DNA of 64,000 nt from Isoetes taiwanensis (taxonomy: Eukaryota > Streptophyta > Lycopodiopsida > Isoetales > Isoetaceae): positions 586,036 through 650,035 of the forward strand of contig JAJEKV010000051.1 in the NCBI GenBank assembly GCA_021234155.1, read 5' to 3'. The position numbers were made by a program, and so were the translations under genes. Shown here in pieces: positions 1 through 12,095 of this stretch (its first letter is position 1; every line of letters starts with the position of its first letter). Below the pieces are notes generated by a model, which ran no database searches, was not told the origin of the DNA, and worked only from the letters and a program-made list of their open reading frames with translations.

Positions 1-321
1 TATAGCCCTTGTGAAAAATCTATCACATGAAAAGAACTAAAGCGGAAATGCATTTATCGAGGATTGGTAAGCAGGAATATCATCTGAGTTCAATACATTC
101 TCTGAAATAGCGGTGGTGATATTCTTACTGGCCTTTGTGGAGATAAAATGCGTCATTTTAAGAGATATGATCAACTGCAGTGATTATAATATGAAGGGAG
201 AGTGAAAGGTTATTGTTCATATGATAATGGTGGGATAATTTCACAGTAGCAGTGGATTGCAGTGAGTACAAAGGGATTACGTGATTGATCACGATATATG
301 GAGTATAGAAGGAAGGAAGGT
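1..321. other. AT-rich intergenic DNA, no gene seen
   Basis: No open frame with recognisable protein similarity on either strand. The right edge (about 306-320) is a short GAAG-type run that looks like the simple-repeat tail of the LINE relic that follows. Confidence 0.6.
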
Positions 322-430
322 TCTTTTATCGTCCTTGAGGAAGTAATCGGCCTATGGACCAAATTACAGTGCGACAAGCAGGTTATATCGGATTAACCCC
401 CTCCCCTCCCCTCCCGGGGAGGGAAAAACG
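322..430 (-). mobile_element. 5'-truncated LINE 3'-end relic
   Basis: On the plus strand this stretch follows the same order of words as the 3' end of the large LINE at 54.73-54.85 kb. Both start with TTTTATCGTCC, then share a GGCCTATGG block, an AGCAGG block, GGATTAA and a C-run/G-run stem followed by GAAAAAC. The shared part is about 105 bp, so this looks like a severely 5'-truncated copy in minus orientation. A GAAG simple repeat at its left replaces the GAATA tail of the long copy. The C-runs at about 397-417 could also form a quadruplex or i-motif. The match was made by eye. Confidence 0.55.
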
Positions 431-1020
431 TGTGACAACAAGCTGTTTGAGGAGATAATGTTCCTTGAACTAAAAAAAAAAAAAAACTAAACCTAAGGTT
501 CAAGGTTAAAGGCCTAAGGTTTAAAGTTAATATTTATATCCAATGGTTAACTATTGTGGTTAACTATTGAAATTATCTCGGTCAAATAGTGTATTAACAG
601 GTTGCACTGATATACTTGGATTGGAGCAGCTAGAGCAATTTTGGTGCCGATTCAACATGAATCGGTGCCGCTAAATCTAATCTATAAGAAGAATGAGATG
701 TATTGTGAATGATGAGCAGCTAATTGGAGTCGGATCCATCCCACGATGGATGCTTGAGCTATCGAAGAACCTTTACTCTGATGATTTGTGATTCATTTTA
801 CCTTATATTCCTTTAACATTATTGCTATAATGTTTGACATTGTAATAGAAATATCATTCAATGCATGTTTTAAGATGTTAAAGGTTGAATTGACAGTTGT
901 TAAAGGTTAAGTTTGGATTTGCTAGAAGAAGTTGAGTTTGGCAGATAATTGACTAATAAAATCCTAACATACCATTTAAGAAAACTAGTCAACATGCAAA
1001 TGATCTCCTTGAATTAGTTC
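431..1020. other. AT-rich intergenic DNA, no gene seen
   Basis: Contains a poly(A) run near 472-486 and short repeats of an AAGGTT word. No coding potential was recognised. Confidence 0.55.
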
Positions 1021-3742
1021 ATCTTATATTATAATGTTATTGTGTAAGTGTTGGACCGACCCGGAAGTGACCCGATTGATCAAGTCAATGGAGGAGATGA
1101 TGCCCGCGTCGGATTTTTTAAGGATAACATGGTTTTTTGCGCTAGGGTTAGCGAGAGTGACAAAGAGGGCTGAAAACATAGAACTTTAGGACAACAAAAG
1201 CTTCATGGTTTAGGCCTAAGTGACAAAGAAGACTAAAGAAAACATAGAACTTTGGGACAACAAAAACTTCATGGTTTATTTGGGATGCATAAATTGCTGT
1301 TGCTGCGCTAGCGGATTCCCGGCCGAGTGAGTTAAGGGATCTCAAATTTCTTTGAAAAACAAGGTATGGTTTTCTTGTCCTTTTATCTCCATCTACTTCT
1401 GCTTGAGGCGACAAACTCATCCACTTCTACGCCCGGCAACAAACTCATCATTTGTAGAGGGCAAGTTTCATAGAATGGAAAAAGCAGTTGGGAATGGAGA
1501 CAATTTTAGGGTTGTATTGTTTGAAAAAATAAAGATCGAGATGGAGATAGGATCATACAAATCGGGCGTATTCCTGAGAATAGGTTTGTGGGTATGAAGC
1601 GAGGCGTTTACCTAGATCGAGATGCTCTAGATCCTCTCATCTACTTGGGATTCACATGTATGAAGCGCTCACGATTATCGTGAAATTTAAAACTTCAGTT
1701 AAGCGCACCACGAGGGAAGCAAAAGCCAGCGGCTTAGTGTAGAAGCTTTTATCTTGTACTTTCCTTTAGTTGCCCAAGTTTGGCGGATATTCTATTGCAT
1801 CTATAGGCGTTGAATCTGCGAGTTGGTTTGTGATTAGCGAGTAGCAGGTTGTTTTTTCTTTCTTTGCGGGACATGACTGGGATGGCAAAACTTCTTCTTT
1901 AGCAAAGCTTGTCGGCATTTACCTCCACGGTAAAATTTAGAGAGCTTTGTTCGCGACTACTAGGAAATTTCCTTTGTTCACCGGTCGGGAGTCCCATTGC
2001 TCGAAATATATCTATTTGTTGTAACATATCTTGACTATATTACCATAATATGCGTGATAAACAAGCAGGACTATGCATCCCTATATTTACTTAGAGCTAT
2101 TATGTGGTCCTTACGGAAACATATCTGCGAATTCTGTGTATGTAATCCACATGATTTAGCATACATCTTGAGCATTTCTACATAAAGAGAAACCATTTTT
2201 ATCTCTTTTCTCCCCACTTAATGGCGAGGAAAGAAAAGGCAGCTGCAATGTTGCGTTGGATCTACATTAGAACTTCGAGACATCACTATGATATAGAGCA
2301 TAGCTTCACTTTCTTAGTGAACGATAGTTCACTTATTCCAAGGCACCATTATAATCATGCCTTTTTCCTCACAAGATTGACATGTAGAAATGTATGAGGG
2401 TTGACTCTGCAGTAATCATGGCTCCTTGAAGTAGCATGGTGAGTAGCATATCGAAATACCTTGCTTGCTAAACCCTTTGCTTTCTTGTTGAAAGTGTCAC
2501 ATAACTATGGGAACTACGTTAAATGTTAAAGGTGAATTTATTTAGGTTTTGATCATGCTAATTTAAGGTGGGAACTTAACTGCGATTAAGGCTAATGCCT
2601 TATTTTCAATGTATGATATATGGTATTAGTGGCACTTCTTTGAGTACATATTTGTAAATATACATGGTTCATGATCTTTTATAGAAAACATTAGAACATA
2701 CATTGCTTTAATGATCGCGATTACATCTATATATAGTGGAGGTTGAAGCAAAATGTTTATATCATGGCATAATTGAAGTTTAGATGTGCATATTGACCAA
2801 ATGGGCGTATATCACTTCGTAGATTGGTGAGTGGGCTGGCACTTTTGTGGAATGTGACAAATTAGGGTGGAGGTAAAATGTTCTTTGATGCTGGCCCCAA
2901 GGCACAACTTCGAAAATAAGTGCATCATGCATAAGATGTGAGAATATACAACTTTGATGGAAAAAGATAGCATGTTTTATCTTTGTTTTACTTGAAAAGT
3001 ACATGACATCTACGTTTTCTTATCTAGAGAAAGGAATAGACTCCCATATGGAACTATAGAAATGCATAATTTGCAAATGCATAATTTGCAAGGAAGCGGC
3101 TTCATCAAGATACAACAATCAAACCCAAGTCAAATAAAAGGCTAAAACAAATGAACGCAAGGCGTATACTTTTTGTTCCACAAACAAAAATACAAAAAGA
3201 ACATTATTTAAACCTAAAATACCACCTTTTGCATTTTCCATTTAAAGGCTCTAAAAAAAGGACTTTTACAAACTTAAAATGTCACCACCACTTTTCCCTT
3301 ACAGCTAGATTTAAAAGGGATTGCAAAGAATGATAAAAATGCACAACAATGGCGTGATGAGAAGTTTGCTTAAAATAGCCACCAAAGAGCATAAAGGGAG
3401 AATCTAGAAAGATTGCAGGTATGCCCAAATCGGCATAAAAAGGAATTAAACAACAAAGCCAAAACAGAATCTCTTATGAATAATGATGTAATTACCTCTT
3501 CAATGTGTAATTTTAAGATGTCAACAATAAAAAGTTAATTGCAAAGTTAATACAGTACTCTCTTCTCATTGTTCTTAAAAGTTTACAAGTTTAAGACTGT
3601 CCCACCAACGCTAGAGCACTATTACTATGATTAGGATATTTTTTCTTATAGAAAAGGTTTACTATATACTTTTTTCATTCACGATGAAACATCTATATAG
3701 ATTTTCAATATGCCCGACAGCAGTAGGCTATTCTAGTATATA
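1021..3742 (+). repeat. 2.7 kb dispersed direct repeat, copy 1
   Basis: Sequence from about 1021 to 3742 recurs in the same orientation at about 27,117-29,790. Shared landmarks in order include TTATTGTGTAAGTGTTGGA, GGATAACATGGTTTTTTGC, CTAGGGTTAGCGAGAG, CTACTTCT...ACAAACTCATCCACTTCTA, GCACCATTATAATCATGCC and AATACCACCTTTTGC. Differences are mostly short indels. No conserved long ORF is present in both copies, so it is probably a non-coding or long-dead element, or an old segmental duplication. No terminal TG...CA, tRNA primer site or polypurine tract was seen at its borders. Confidence 0.8.
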
Positions 3743-3773
3743 GATCTATGTGGACCAATGAATATCTCAAGTA

Positions 3774-4376
3774 CTAGTTATGGTGCTTAGCGTTCTTGAG
3801 GGCATAAGTTGAGAACGTGAACCGAGGAACCTATTAAATTTAGGAAAAGGAGGAGAAAGGAATGGGAGTAAGGCAGTATAAAGGGAAAAAGAGAAAGGAA
3901 AAAGGGAACTTGAAAAAGCATGGAAAAAAGGGAAGGAGGAAAAATGCAAAGAGGGGAAAGGGGAAGGAGAAAAATGCGTGGAAGGGAAAAAGAATAGAAA
4001 GTGGAGAAAAGAAAATGGAAAAGGGTCTTGGAAAAGGGAAGAAGGAAAAGGATAGGAAAAGGAGAAAAAGGTAAAGAAAAAGCGAAAGGAAACCCGAGAA
4101 AAGATTAGGACAAAGAAGGTAGGTGACCAAGTGCATAGGAAAAGGGAAAGGGAAAAAAAAGAAAGCAGGAGGGGAAAGGAATTTTGGTGAAGGGCATGAG
4201 GAAAGGAGAAAGGGGAGAAAAGAAAGGGGGAAGAAGAGGGAAAGAGTGAAGAAAGAGGAAAAGAAGGAAGCAAGAGCATAGAGAAAAGGAAAGGAGAGGA
4301 AAAGGTTAAGGAAAGGTGAAAAAGAGAGGAAAGGAAGGAAAATGACATGAGAAAGGGGAAAAGGAAAAGAGAGAGA
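3774..4376 (-). mobile_element. Helitron-like element with purine-tract body (copy a)
   Basis: The left edge reads CTAG followed by TTATGGTGC and a degraded version of the hairpin seen at 24,710 and 47,671. On the minus strand this is a Helitron 3' terminus: stem, about ten bases, CTAG, then T. The body from about 3843 to 4376 is almost wholly G and A on the plus strand, with AAAGGGAAAAG-like words. The 5' end is tentatively placed where the tract stops (minus strand TCTCTC). The flanking A|T rule is not clean on that side, so that border is uncertain. Confidence 0.45.
3843..4376 (+). repeat. Homopurine tract of about 530 bp
   Basis: Nearly uninterrupted G/A on the plus strand and C/T on the minus strand. 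It can form triplex (H-DNA) structures. Long open frames on either strand here come only from the lack of stop codons in such sequence (Lys/Arg/Glu/Gly-rich or Phe/Ser/Leu/Pro-rich products) and are not genes. Confidence 0.85.
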
Positions 4377-4400
4377 ATTAACAAGGTCTTCTGCAGGAGG

Positions 4401-7400
4401 GTTTGCCCTCCGGTGCTTTGAAAAGTGTATTTTCATGGGTTGTTTCGTCCTTTATGTTGTGTCTTGTTTGTTTATTATTGAAATTTGTGTAAAATGCAAC
4501 GAATCACGAGGTTGTCATTTTATTGCTTAAGAAAGCTCGTATCTATTTGGACTCAAAACTATGATAGGCCGAGATACCTAAACAAGCAGAACCACAGCGT
4601 GCGGGAACATTAATCAACGATGTCTTACGTTTTGTCCAACATTTTTTCATAGTGAGTGGCAGCAGTTGATCTGTCATTGGCTTGGTAAATTAGGAATTGC
4701 ACCCCTCTGATTCGCGGGGTTAATGTTGACATGGATGCGATCTTGCATGCCCAGGTGTAATCTTGGTAGCGTGTTAGTGTCCATAAGTGTGGTATTTGCA
4801 TCCGTTCACGTGTGATGTGTATGGAATATGTGGTGTGGGGCTGCTGGCATTGTGATGTGGATGGGATATGGTGGTTGTGTTTGCTTTGTGGTGTATTGGT
4901 TGACTACTCCCATGTGGTGGATTGTGTGGTTGTGGTATTTGTCGATAATTTGGTGTGGGAGTCGCGAGGCCAAAGGGCACTTGGCCATGTTTTGCACTCA
5001 ACAATCTAGGACTAATAGAGGAGGAAGGTTAATAAATGAACAAATTATGTCGAAGATAGTGCATATCGATGCTATTGCACTAACCTCATAGATATTATGT
5101 TAGTGTTGGCAAGCTAATAGTATTACAAGAAAGAAGATACTTGTAACTAGAACATTACCATAAGCCCTAACATGGCTTGAATACAATGGAAGGTATAGTA
5201 TTCATGTTTATGATCCCGGTTAATCCCATTTGGTTTGACGTAGAGGCCCCAATCTTTTCAAAGAAAGGATGTAGTCTTGGTAGGATGTGAGTCTTTTAAT
5301 TTTGGGTTTGCATGAATATTCTTTCTACCCTAGGTTTAAGGTGGTGGTTAACTAGTAGTCATGGCGGCCGATTTTCTCCATCCCGAGTTGTTCTCCCAAT
5401 TGTAGATACTCTTGTATGAATGAAGGTAAGGTCCGATACCTCTGCTTTGCTTAATCATGAGTAAGTAGTCATTTTCTTCCGAGGGCAATAATACTTGTGC
5501 AAAGCGCACTTGTAGAGCTAAAGTAGTAGCAAGTAATATTCATAATTTAAGTGGTTGTTGCGGATTGTTTTCTAGTTTGTGTGCAAAGGATTGTTATCTG
5601 GTTTGTATTTTTGGTATGCATGTGGATTTTAAAATTTTTGTTAAAATTCCAGAAATTTGTTTAAACAGCGACAATGGGCACAATTTGCTATGCATTAGGA
5701 TCCGCCATTGCTATCATGGTTGATGCCATTTGTACCATCGGTAGACATTGTTAGCATGCACTGTCGCCAAGTTGGGCGAAGAAAATGTGTAATTATACAA
5801 AAGTTTTGCGATTACCACCAGCAGGTGTAAACGTTAGACTGACCAAAGCGAGCCTATGCACAAGATCTCCAGAACATAATCGGCTATAATTTGATGAAAT
5901 TGTTTCAAGTGAATCAAGTTGATAAGTTCTTATTTACAAATCCAACAGGAACTCGGCGCTGGCCATGGGGGTTACGCCCGGATTAATCTTCTGAGACCCA
6001 AAGTGTTTTCCTATTGTATTTGCTTTTGAATATATTTTTGCAACAAATGAATTCTGAGATGTTGCTCTTCATGAATCAAGGTTGTCTTTACCGCAAGCAA
6101 ATAGCCACGTAGGAGGAATGATCAACGCCACCCCTTTTACCATTTTTATTTTGATCACCATTATCGCGAGGCCCTATTAACGGGACACGGTACTCCGACT
6201 AACTTACCAAGGTAGCCAGCAGCTCCAAAAGTAAGTGTAAAACATGGCATATAACCCATAGCATAAACTCTATGCTTACGTATGCGGTTATGCGACTCCC
6301 TCTGTTAGCAAGCCAAAAATCGCAACAAAATGGCAATGTTAGATGTGCTAACAGCAAACCACATCCTTTCTTGAGAAACATATGAACGTATACTTGCCAA
6401 ATTAAAGTGCAATAACGACCCAGGCTTGTCGAGACTTTCATTTCCTCACGTAAAATCCCTATGTCTCGAGGAAGAAGGCGACAAAGACCCAACCTAAGAA
6501 ATCACGCTCAATATAATAAGACCTTGAAACCCACATATAACATGTTAAAAATATTTCCGAGACTTACAAGGCAAAGATAGCTCGGATCATGGCCCGAGGG
6601 TGCATTACATAAATGGCGAGAGTTGTACACCTGAATTTCTTTTGGTGTTCTCTTGTGCTACCAGCCAATTATGTATTAGGATACCACGGAACAACGTTCC
6701 AATCAATCCTATCTACTTAAGCTGCGGTCATAAACACAGCAAAACCATCCAGTTTTTAAGCGGTCCTTGATGATGCCTTTAATAGTGCTGAATGTATATT
6801 CTGGTTTCATCATATTGTAAATCACCCAATTATGCTTCTCGAGGGACTTGAGCTAGAACTTCCAACAATAATAATCACTATAATTCAAGGTTGTATTGTT
6901 TTACTACGCGTATTTCAAAAGGAAAAATCCAAGTATGTCATGAACAAGAGATGCAATGATTCAACATCTGCTTTGAGTCCTTTGCATTACCATGACAATG
7001 AATACCCCTTAGGCATTGGAGTGCAAAAGAAACAAATACATGCATAATGGCTGACTAGTCATCTAAAATACAAACCATTTAGGGCCCTTAATAGGCGATG
7101 TGCATATATTGCAATATATCTTTTAGAAACCACTTAATGCCTCTTGATGGGACCAAGCATTAAAGAGAATAAATTTACACTGCACAATCCTGTCTATATT
7201 TAGCAATTCATAATCGCGTGGGAATTTAAACAAAAGCAATGCATACCAACAAATGTAAAATGACTGCGTGGAAGTGAGGTGTGACAAGCCTCGAGTTGTA
7301 GATCCATCAATCCCATTTGTTTATCTATATAATGGCAAATGTAGCGTCTTGAGTCTGTAATGATGACAAAAGCAAAATTACCGATAAAACAAAACTTGAA

Positions 7401-9510
7401 ATTGCATTGAATAGAGACTATAAGGCATAAAGCATAGGGTTATGTCTACTCTCTTATGTGAAGTCATCTAGTCTTTATGCATCCGATGCCTACCAATCGA
7501 TTACTCGTCATAGACAAACAAGGAAGAGGTTGTACCTTGGCACCTAATGAGAGAAGCTGCCCTTCCGGGCTTTTCGCTATAAATACCGGATATGTCCACA
7601 TCTTAGGACATCTAATAGAAATGTGGCGTGACAAATATATGGTGCATTTTTATCTCTTTAATATTTCGTAATGCTTGGTTTATATCATTTTTCTCGTATT
7701 GCCATGATATGCATAAAAGGTTACATTGATTCAAATGTAATTTCAAAAGAAATATTATCTCAACACCCACCATTTCGAGTTACATCATATTCTTAGCGGC
7801 AATCTTAATGGTGAGGACTTTAATTCTATTGTAGCATATATAGGTCTTGAAGTTGCTAATAGATAGGAGAAACCGTTCCAACAAGTGAATGGTTGTGCAC
7901 ATTTCTTGAGAATTAACCATGTCATTTGTCAACTTGTCAACTGGTTATTTCATAGTCAGCTCCAAAGTTCTATTCTAAAAGAGTTATCCGCGACCATTAT
8001 GCGTGGCATCGCAATCTCTTTCAAAGTGGCGATGAGGAAACAAGAAGAATGTGATTGGGCCGAGTGCTTTGCAACCTTACGATGTTGTTATAATTTATCA
8101 AACTTATGATGCTACAAGTAGGGAGTTTGGTCAATGGCATGCATTTCTAGAAAACACTACAAAGGGCAAAGCCCGAGAAATGACACCCACGATTAATAAT
8201 AATGAAGATACCTATATATTTCGTCTAAGAGTTAGCAAACAGTTGAAGAAACGGTATATGGTTGTTCTTTATACGCAAACATGATGATGATTAAAACTGA
8301 CGGGTGCATCATATGGTTCCTAGCTAGAAGCTACGCCTACATACATGTTAATGTCTTAGTTAGAATATCTTGCATGCTTCTCTTGGATGTTAAGAAAAAC
8401 ATCCATTTGTATCTTCAACAATGAAGAGGATTTAGAGGGACAAGTTTGTTCACTAATTCATTGATTGAAATCTTAATGGCACATGTTATATGGCAAGTTT
8501 AAAGCAGCTTCTATATTCTTAAGCATTGTAAATTAGAACGCAATTAATTATGAATATTAGCTTATGTATTATGTTTCTAAATAAATTGTTTAAATACTAG
8601 CGATTGTTAACTTGAGAAGCTGGATTACGTGCGGCATTTCAAGCATGCTACAAAATGGGACAAAATGGAACAAATATAAGAGTGATATAAATAGTCATAT
8701 AAAAATGCAAAATAATTCGGTGGCTTTTTGCAAGCATGCATACAAAATGGAACAAATGTAGGAAGTGATATAATAGTCATGTAAAATTGCAAAATAGTCG
8801 GTAGCTTTTGAGGGTAGTCGTGCCCGGCCGGCTACCTTGCCTGTTATGGAATTGTACATCCCTGAATTTTTAAGATTCAAAAAATAATGCATTTTGGGAT
8901 ACTGCGACAAATAGAAACGTTTAAGAATAAGAATCTAGAACTTGTTTGGCTAATGCAACGCCCTATAGGTGTCGAGAGGATATGATCTTGATTTCTAGGA
9001 TTGAGAACATGAATCTTGGAAGAATCAAAGAACAGCAGGTATTTTTTGCTCGATGACGGCATCGGGTGGAGACAACCAACGAGAAGCACATGATGGGGAG
9101 AAACATGGGTACAAAGCTCGAACCTCAGGACAAAATCCTTTATAAGCCTTTGGGTTTTGACCCAACTTTGGGAACGCTTCCAAGACCTTGCTCTCGATGC
9201 GTGGAAAAGCGTGAGTGAAAGAAGAAAATATTTTTTAATTAGGCTTGGCAAGGTATTTGTGACCATAACTTATATCTGCTTGTGAGATAGCAGTAGAAAA
9301 AAACCTAGCGGTACCGAAGCAGACAATACGCCGGCCTCCATGCATCCAAACTTCAGGTTGGCCGTATGCAGCGGTACTTTGGCAAGGGATGACCTAACAT
9401 TTCACGGTAGCGAGGTTTTAGCGGTTTTGGCATATTCTAGGTATATGTAGCATATACCATGAATATCGCAAAATCCCATAAACAAAGGGATTGCCCACAA
9501 GGGGCAACCC
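4401..9510. other. Gene-poor AT-rich region
   Basis: About 5 kb in which no protein family was recognised on either strand; open frames are short and unrelated to known domains. Local features are a G/T-biased patch at about 4805-4945 rich in TGTGG words and an in-place repeat near 8650-8790, where CAAAATGGAACAAAT recurs with spacing of about 100 bp. Confidence 0.5.
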
Positions 9511-9567
9511 AAAAGAGGAAGGGAGACAAAAGGGCAGAAAAGGGAAAGAGAGAAAGAAGGAAAAGGG
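9511..9567 (+). repeat. Short purine-rich tract
   Basis: A/G-only run of the same style as the long tracts at 3.8 and 24.8 kb, with AAAGGGAAAGAG words, but without a recognisable Helitron terminus beside it. Confidence 0.6.
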
Positions 9568-11700
9568 GTGTGAGGGCCTGCAGAACAAGGAAATTGCCTC
9601 CTCTAGGCACATTATCTCACATAAAGTCTAGGGGAGTAAATTTAGGTGTCACATATCTTTGTATTGACGACCACAACTTTTAGAAAATATTACCCATCCC
9701 TTTTAACATTGCACACAGAAACAATATAGATTTTAATGTAGGCTTGTAATACACTGAAATTTCCTTCCCCCTAACTTTACATAATGTAATCTTAGGGACC
9801 CTAAAATTTTGATGGATTTAGAGCGCTCACGTGTTTTCGGGTAACTTTAGGGTTCCGGCTTGATGCATTGGTGGTAACAACCAACATCATGTTTGAACCA
9901 AAAATGCAGGTTTTGTGGACTTAACGAATTTTTTAGTGAGTGTCATGTTAAAACCACATTGAGAGAAAAAATACACGGAATTTTTTTTATTTCATGCTGG
10001 TTCAAACACGACGGTGGTTGTTAAATAAGACGCTCGTCCCAGTTTCTGGAAATATCTTCCATTGGCCGCCGCGGTCGGTGGCGCCGCTAGGACACGTTTC
10101 ATCCAGAAACTCCCTTCCCCTTCCAAAAAGTCCTATTTATTTAGGGCTCCGGACGTCTGGAAATATCTTCCTCCATTGGCACTTGTCTGCAAACTAGTAT
10201 CCTGTTCACTTTGCATCTCAGCTCTTCGAACTTCCGTTTCAGCATCGTGCTCTTCCAAGGTACGCTTCCTCCTCTTCGTTCCACGATCTTAACAAATTCT
10301 TTGTTCTCTCCTGTTCTGGTTTGCAAGTTTATGGTGTTCTGCCCCTTTCTTCTTCGAATTGTTCTCTTTTTTTTTTTTTCCTTCAAAGAACAATGATTAA
10401 CAACGAAAGGATTATATGATAAGAGTTTCTGTCTAGATTGATCCTTTGGGGCGTCTTTTCATGAGCTAGCAGCGTTTGCATAACCCTAACAAAACTGCGT
10501 CATTTTTGTTTGGTATTGAATTGCACCATGACAGAATTTTCATCCCTGTGTTCTATCTGTAGATAGTAACCTCTGTAAAGAAAGGATCACAGATTGCTTC
10601 AGAGCTTTATTTGGCGAGATCTACAGTGAAGTAAATGCTAATTTATTCAGAAAACTCTTTACTTAATGCTAGAAATACTATCCTGCTATTTGCAAAATAA
10701 GATAGATAAGAGTAAATATTTGCAACGTGTCTATTGGATATGCCCGGATTCTATTTGATAGTTTGTCCACGTAGTAAAGACTTCAGTATTTTCTTTGACA
10801 AATTCAAATGATTCATCATTTTGCCAAGCTCTGGCCATATTTGCAGTAGCAGACCAACTGTGGTGTTCATCAAACATCCCTATCCAAGCCATGACAGTGC
10901 GAAGGATGTCCCGTTATGAGGATCTAAAAGAATGAGAGGATAGAAAAGAAAGTAGTGCTGCATCTTGAAATATTTCTTCTTGGTCTTGGAAGTTGTCTGT
11001 ACATGCTTCAGCATATATCTTTCAGTTGAGAAAGAAGGTTAACGTATTAAGTTTCTGTGCATGCATGTATTTTTTGGCGCTTGCATTTTCTTCCCGTTTT
11101 GTCTATCTCATGTCTAGATTCTTTGTTGACGTATCTTTACCTAGAATGGAGACTGACTGGCTTGTCTCCTTTCATGATTTCTCTTTCTTTCATGCTTCAG
11201 TCAGGTCATGGGCTCTCACTGCAGTGGGCTGGCCTAATAGTCATGGGCTGGCCTTATAGTCTCACTGCAGTCATGGGCTGAAGCCTAATAGTCATTATAA
11301 TAAATAAAAAGCTTAAGATTATGTAAATGTTACATCTCCGTAGTCTTGTGATTAAATATTATTTATGTCATGCTTTGTATTGTCTATGCAGATGTTTTAT
11401 TGCAAATCCATGATGTAGTGATAAATTGCGCCTTTCACAAGCATGTTTTTGCCCGTCTTTCAAATCATACACATTGTTTTCTTTAACTGGTACAGCAAAT
11501 TTACAGGTCTTGTGATCAATAGCGTATCCAACAAAGTGCACTAAGGTGTTTTGCCAGTACAGAGACCCAGTCGAACTGAGTCGGCAGTGACTGCTTGTTC
11601 TCTACATTAGTGCATTGCCTGTGATGATGTGGACCCAGAGATCATCTGCAGAATCTGAAGACATTCCACAGTGGCCCTGGAATTGAAGCTGAACAAAAGA
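9568..11700. other. Intergenic DNA, possible upstream part of a lost gene
   Basis: No coding domain was recognised. Around 10,130-10,265 the pyrimidine-rich sequence and the AAG|GTACGC donor-like site resemble a 5' leader with a first intron, but no ORF supports this. A short in-place repeat of GTCATGGGCTGGCCT and CTCACTGCAGT words lies at 11,205-11,285. Confidence 0.35.
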
Positions 11701-11708
11701 CAATGAAG

Positions 11709-12095
11709 GGGGTTCCGTTTAAGGCCATTGTCGGCATTTGAGCATTCTGGTAGGAAAAACAATCAGGAAAGTATTGGGCATTGGGTTGGAGGTTCCTAGG
11801 TCAAAGGTGACTGGTTTTAATGTCTTCATCAATTTACCAAATGCTGATGCAGACAAGCCTGTGGCAATAAAGAATATGTAGCCTCTCACATTAACTTAAT
11901 TGGATCTGGAGCACCTGGTCATTGTATAAGCCACCACCCGAGGCTTAGAGTTGTTATTGGAGATACAATTGAGGACGCCCGGCCTTTCTCCAACGCATCA
12001 GAGATTTTAGGCGACAATTGTGCCTCGTGGTGCTGAGAAAGATATGCCTGTATACGTTAAAGGAGTCCTTATTGAGACAAGAAGACTGGTATGTT
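11709..12095 (+). pseudogene. Polyphenol-oxidase-like C-terminal domain relic
   Basis: Reading through small frameshifts gives, in order, a stretch VLGIGLEVPRSKVTGFNVFI followed by NLPNADADKPVA (about 11,780-11,870). After a one-base shift comes EYVASHINL, then LRVVIGDTIED (about 11,945-11,975). Last is ATIVPRGAEKDM followed by PVYVKGVLIE (about 12,015-12,078). The FxVFIN start, the EYV...IN block, the GDTIED block and the TLVPRGG-like end match the C-terminal KFDV-type region of plant polyphenol oxidases (tyrosinase family) as I know it. At least one frameshift near 11,874 and one in-frame stop near 12,010 are visible, and the copper-binding tyrosinase domain was not found upstream. The family call is from pattern memory and is moderate. 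Confidence 0.45.

Noticed and set aside
3767-4436. Long open frames of about 200 codons on the minus strand
   Set aside because: They arise from a purine/pyrimidine tract with almost no stop codons; products are low-complexity Phe/Ser/Leu/Pro sequence.
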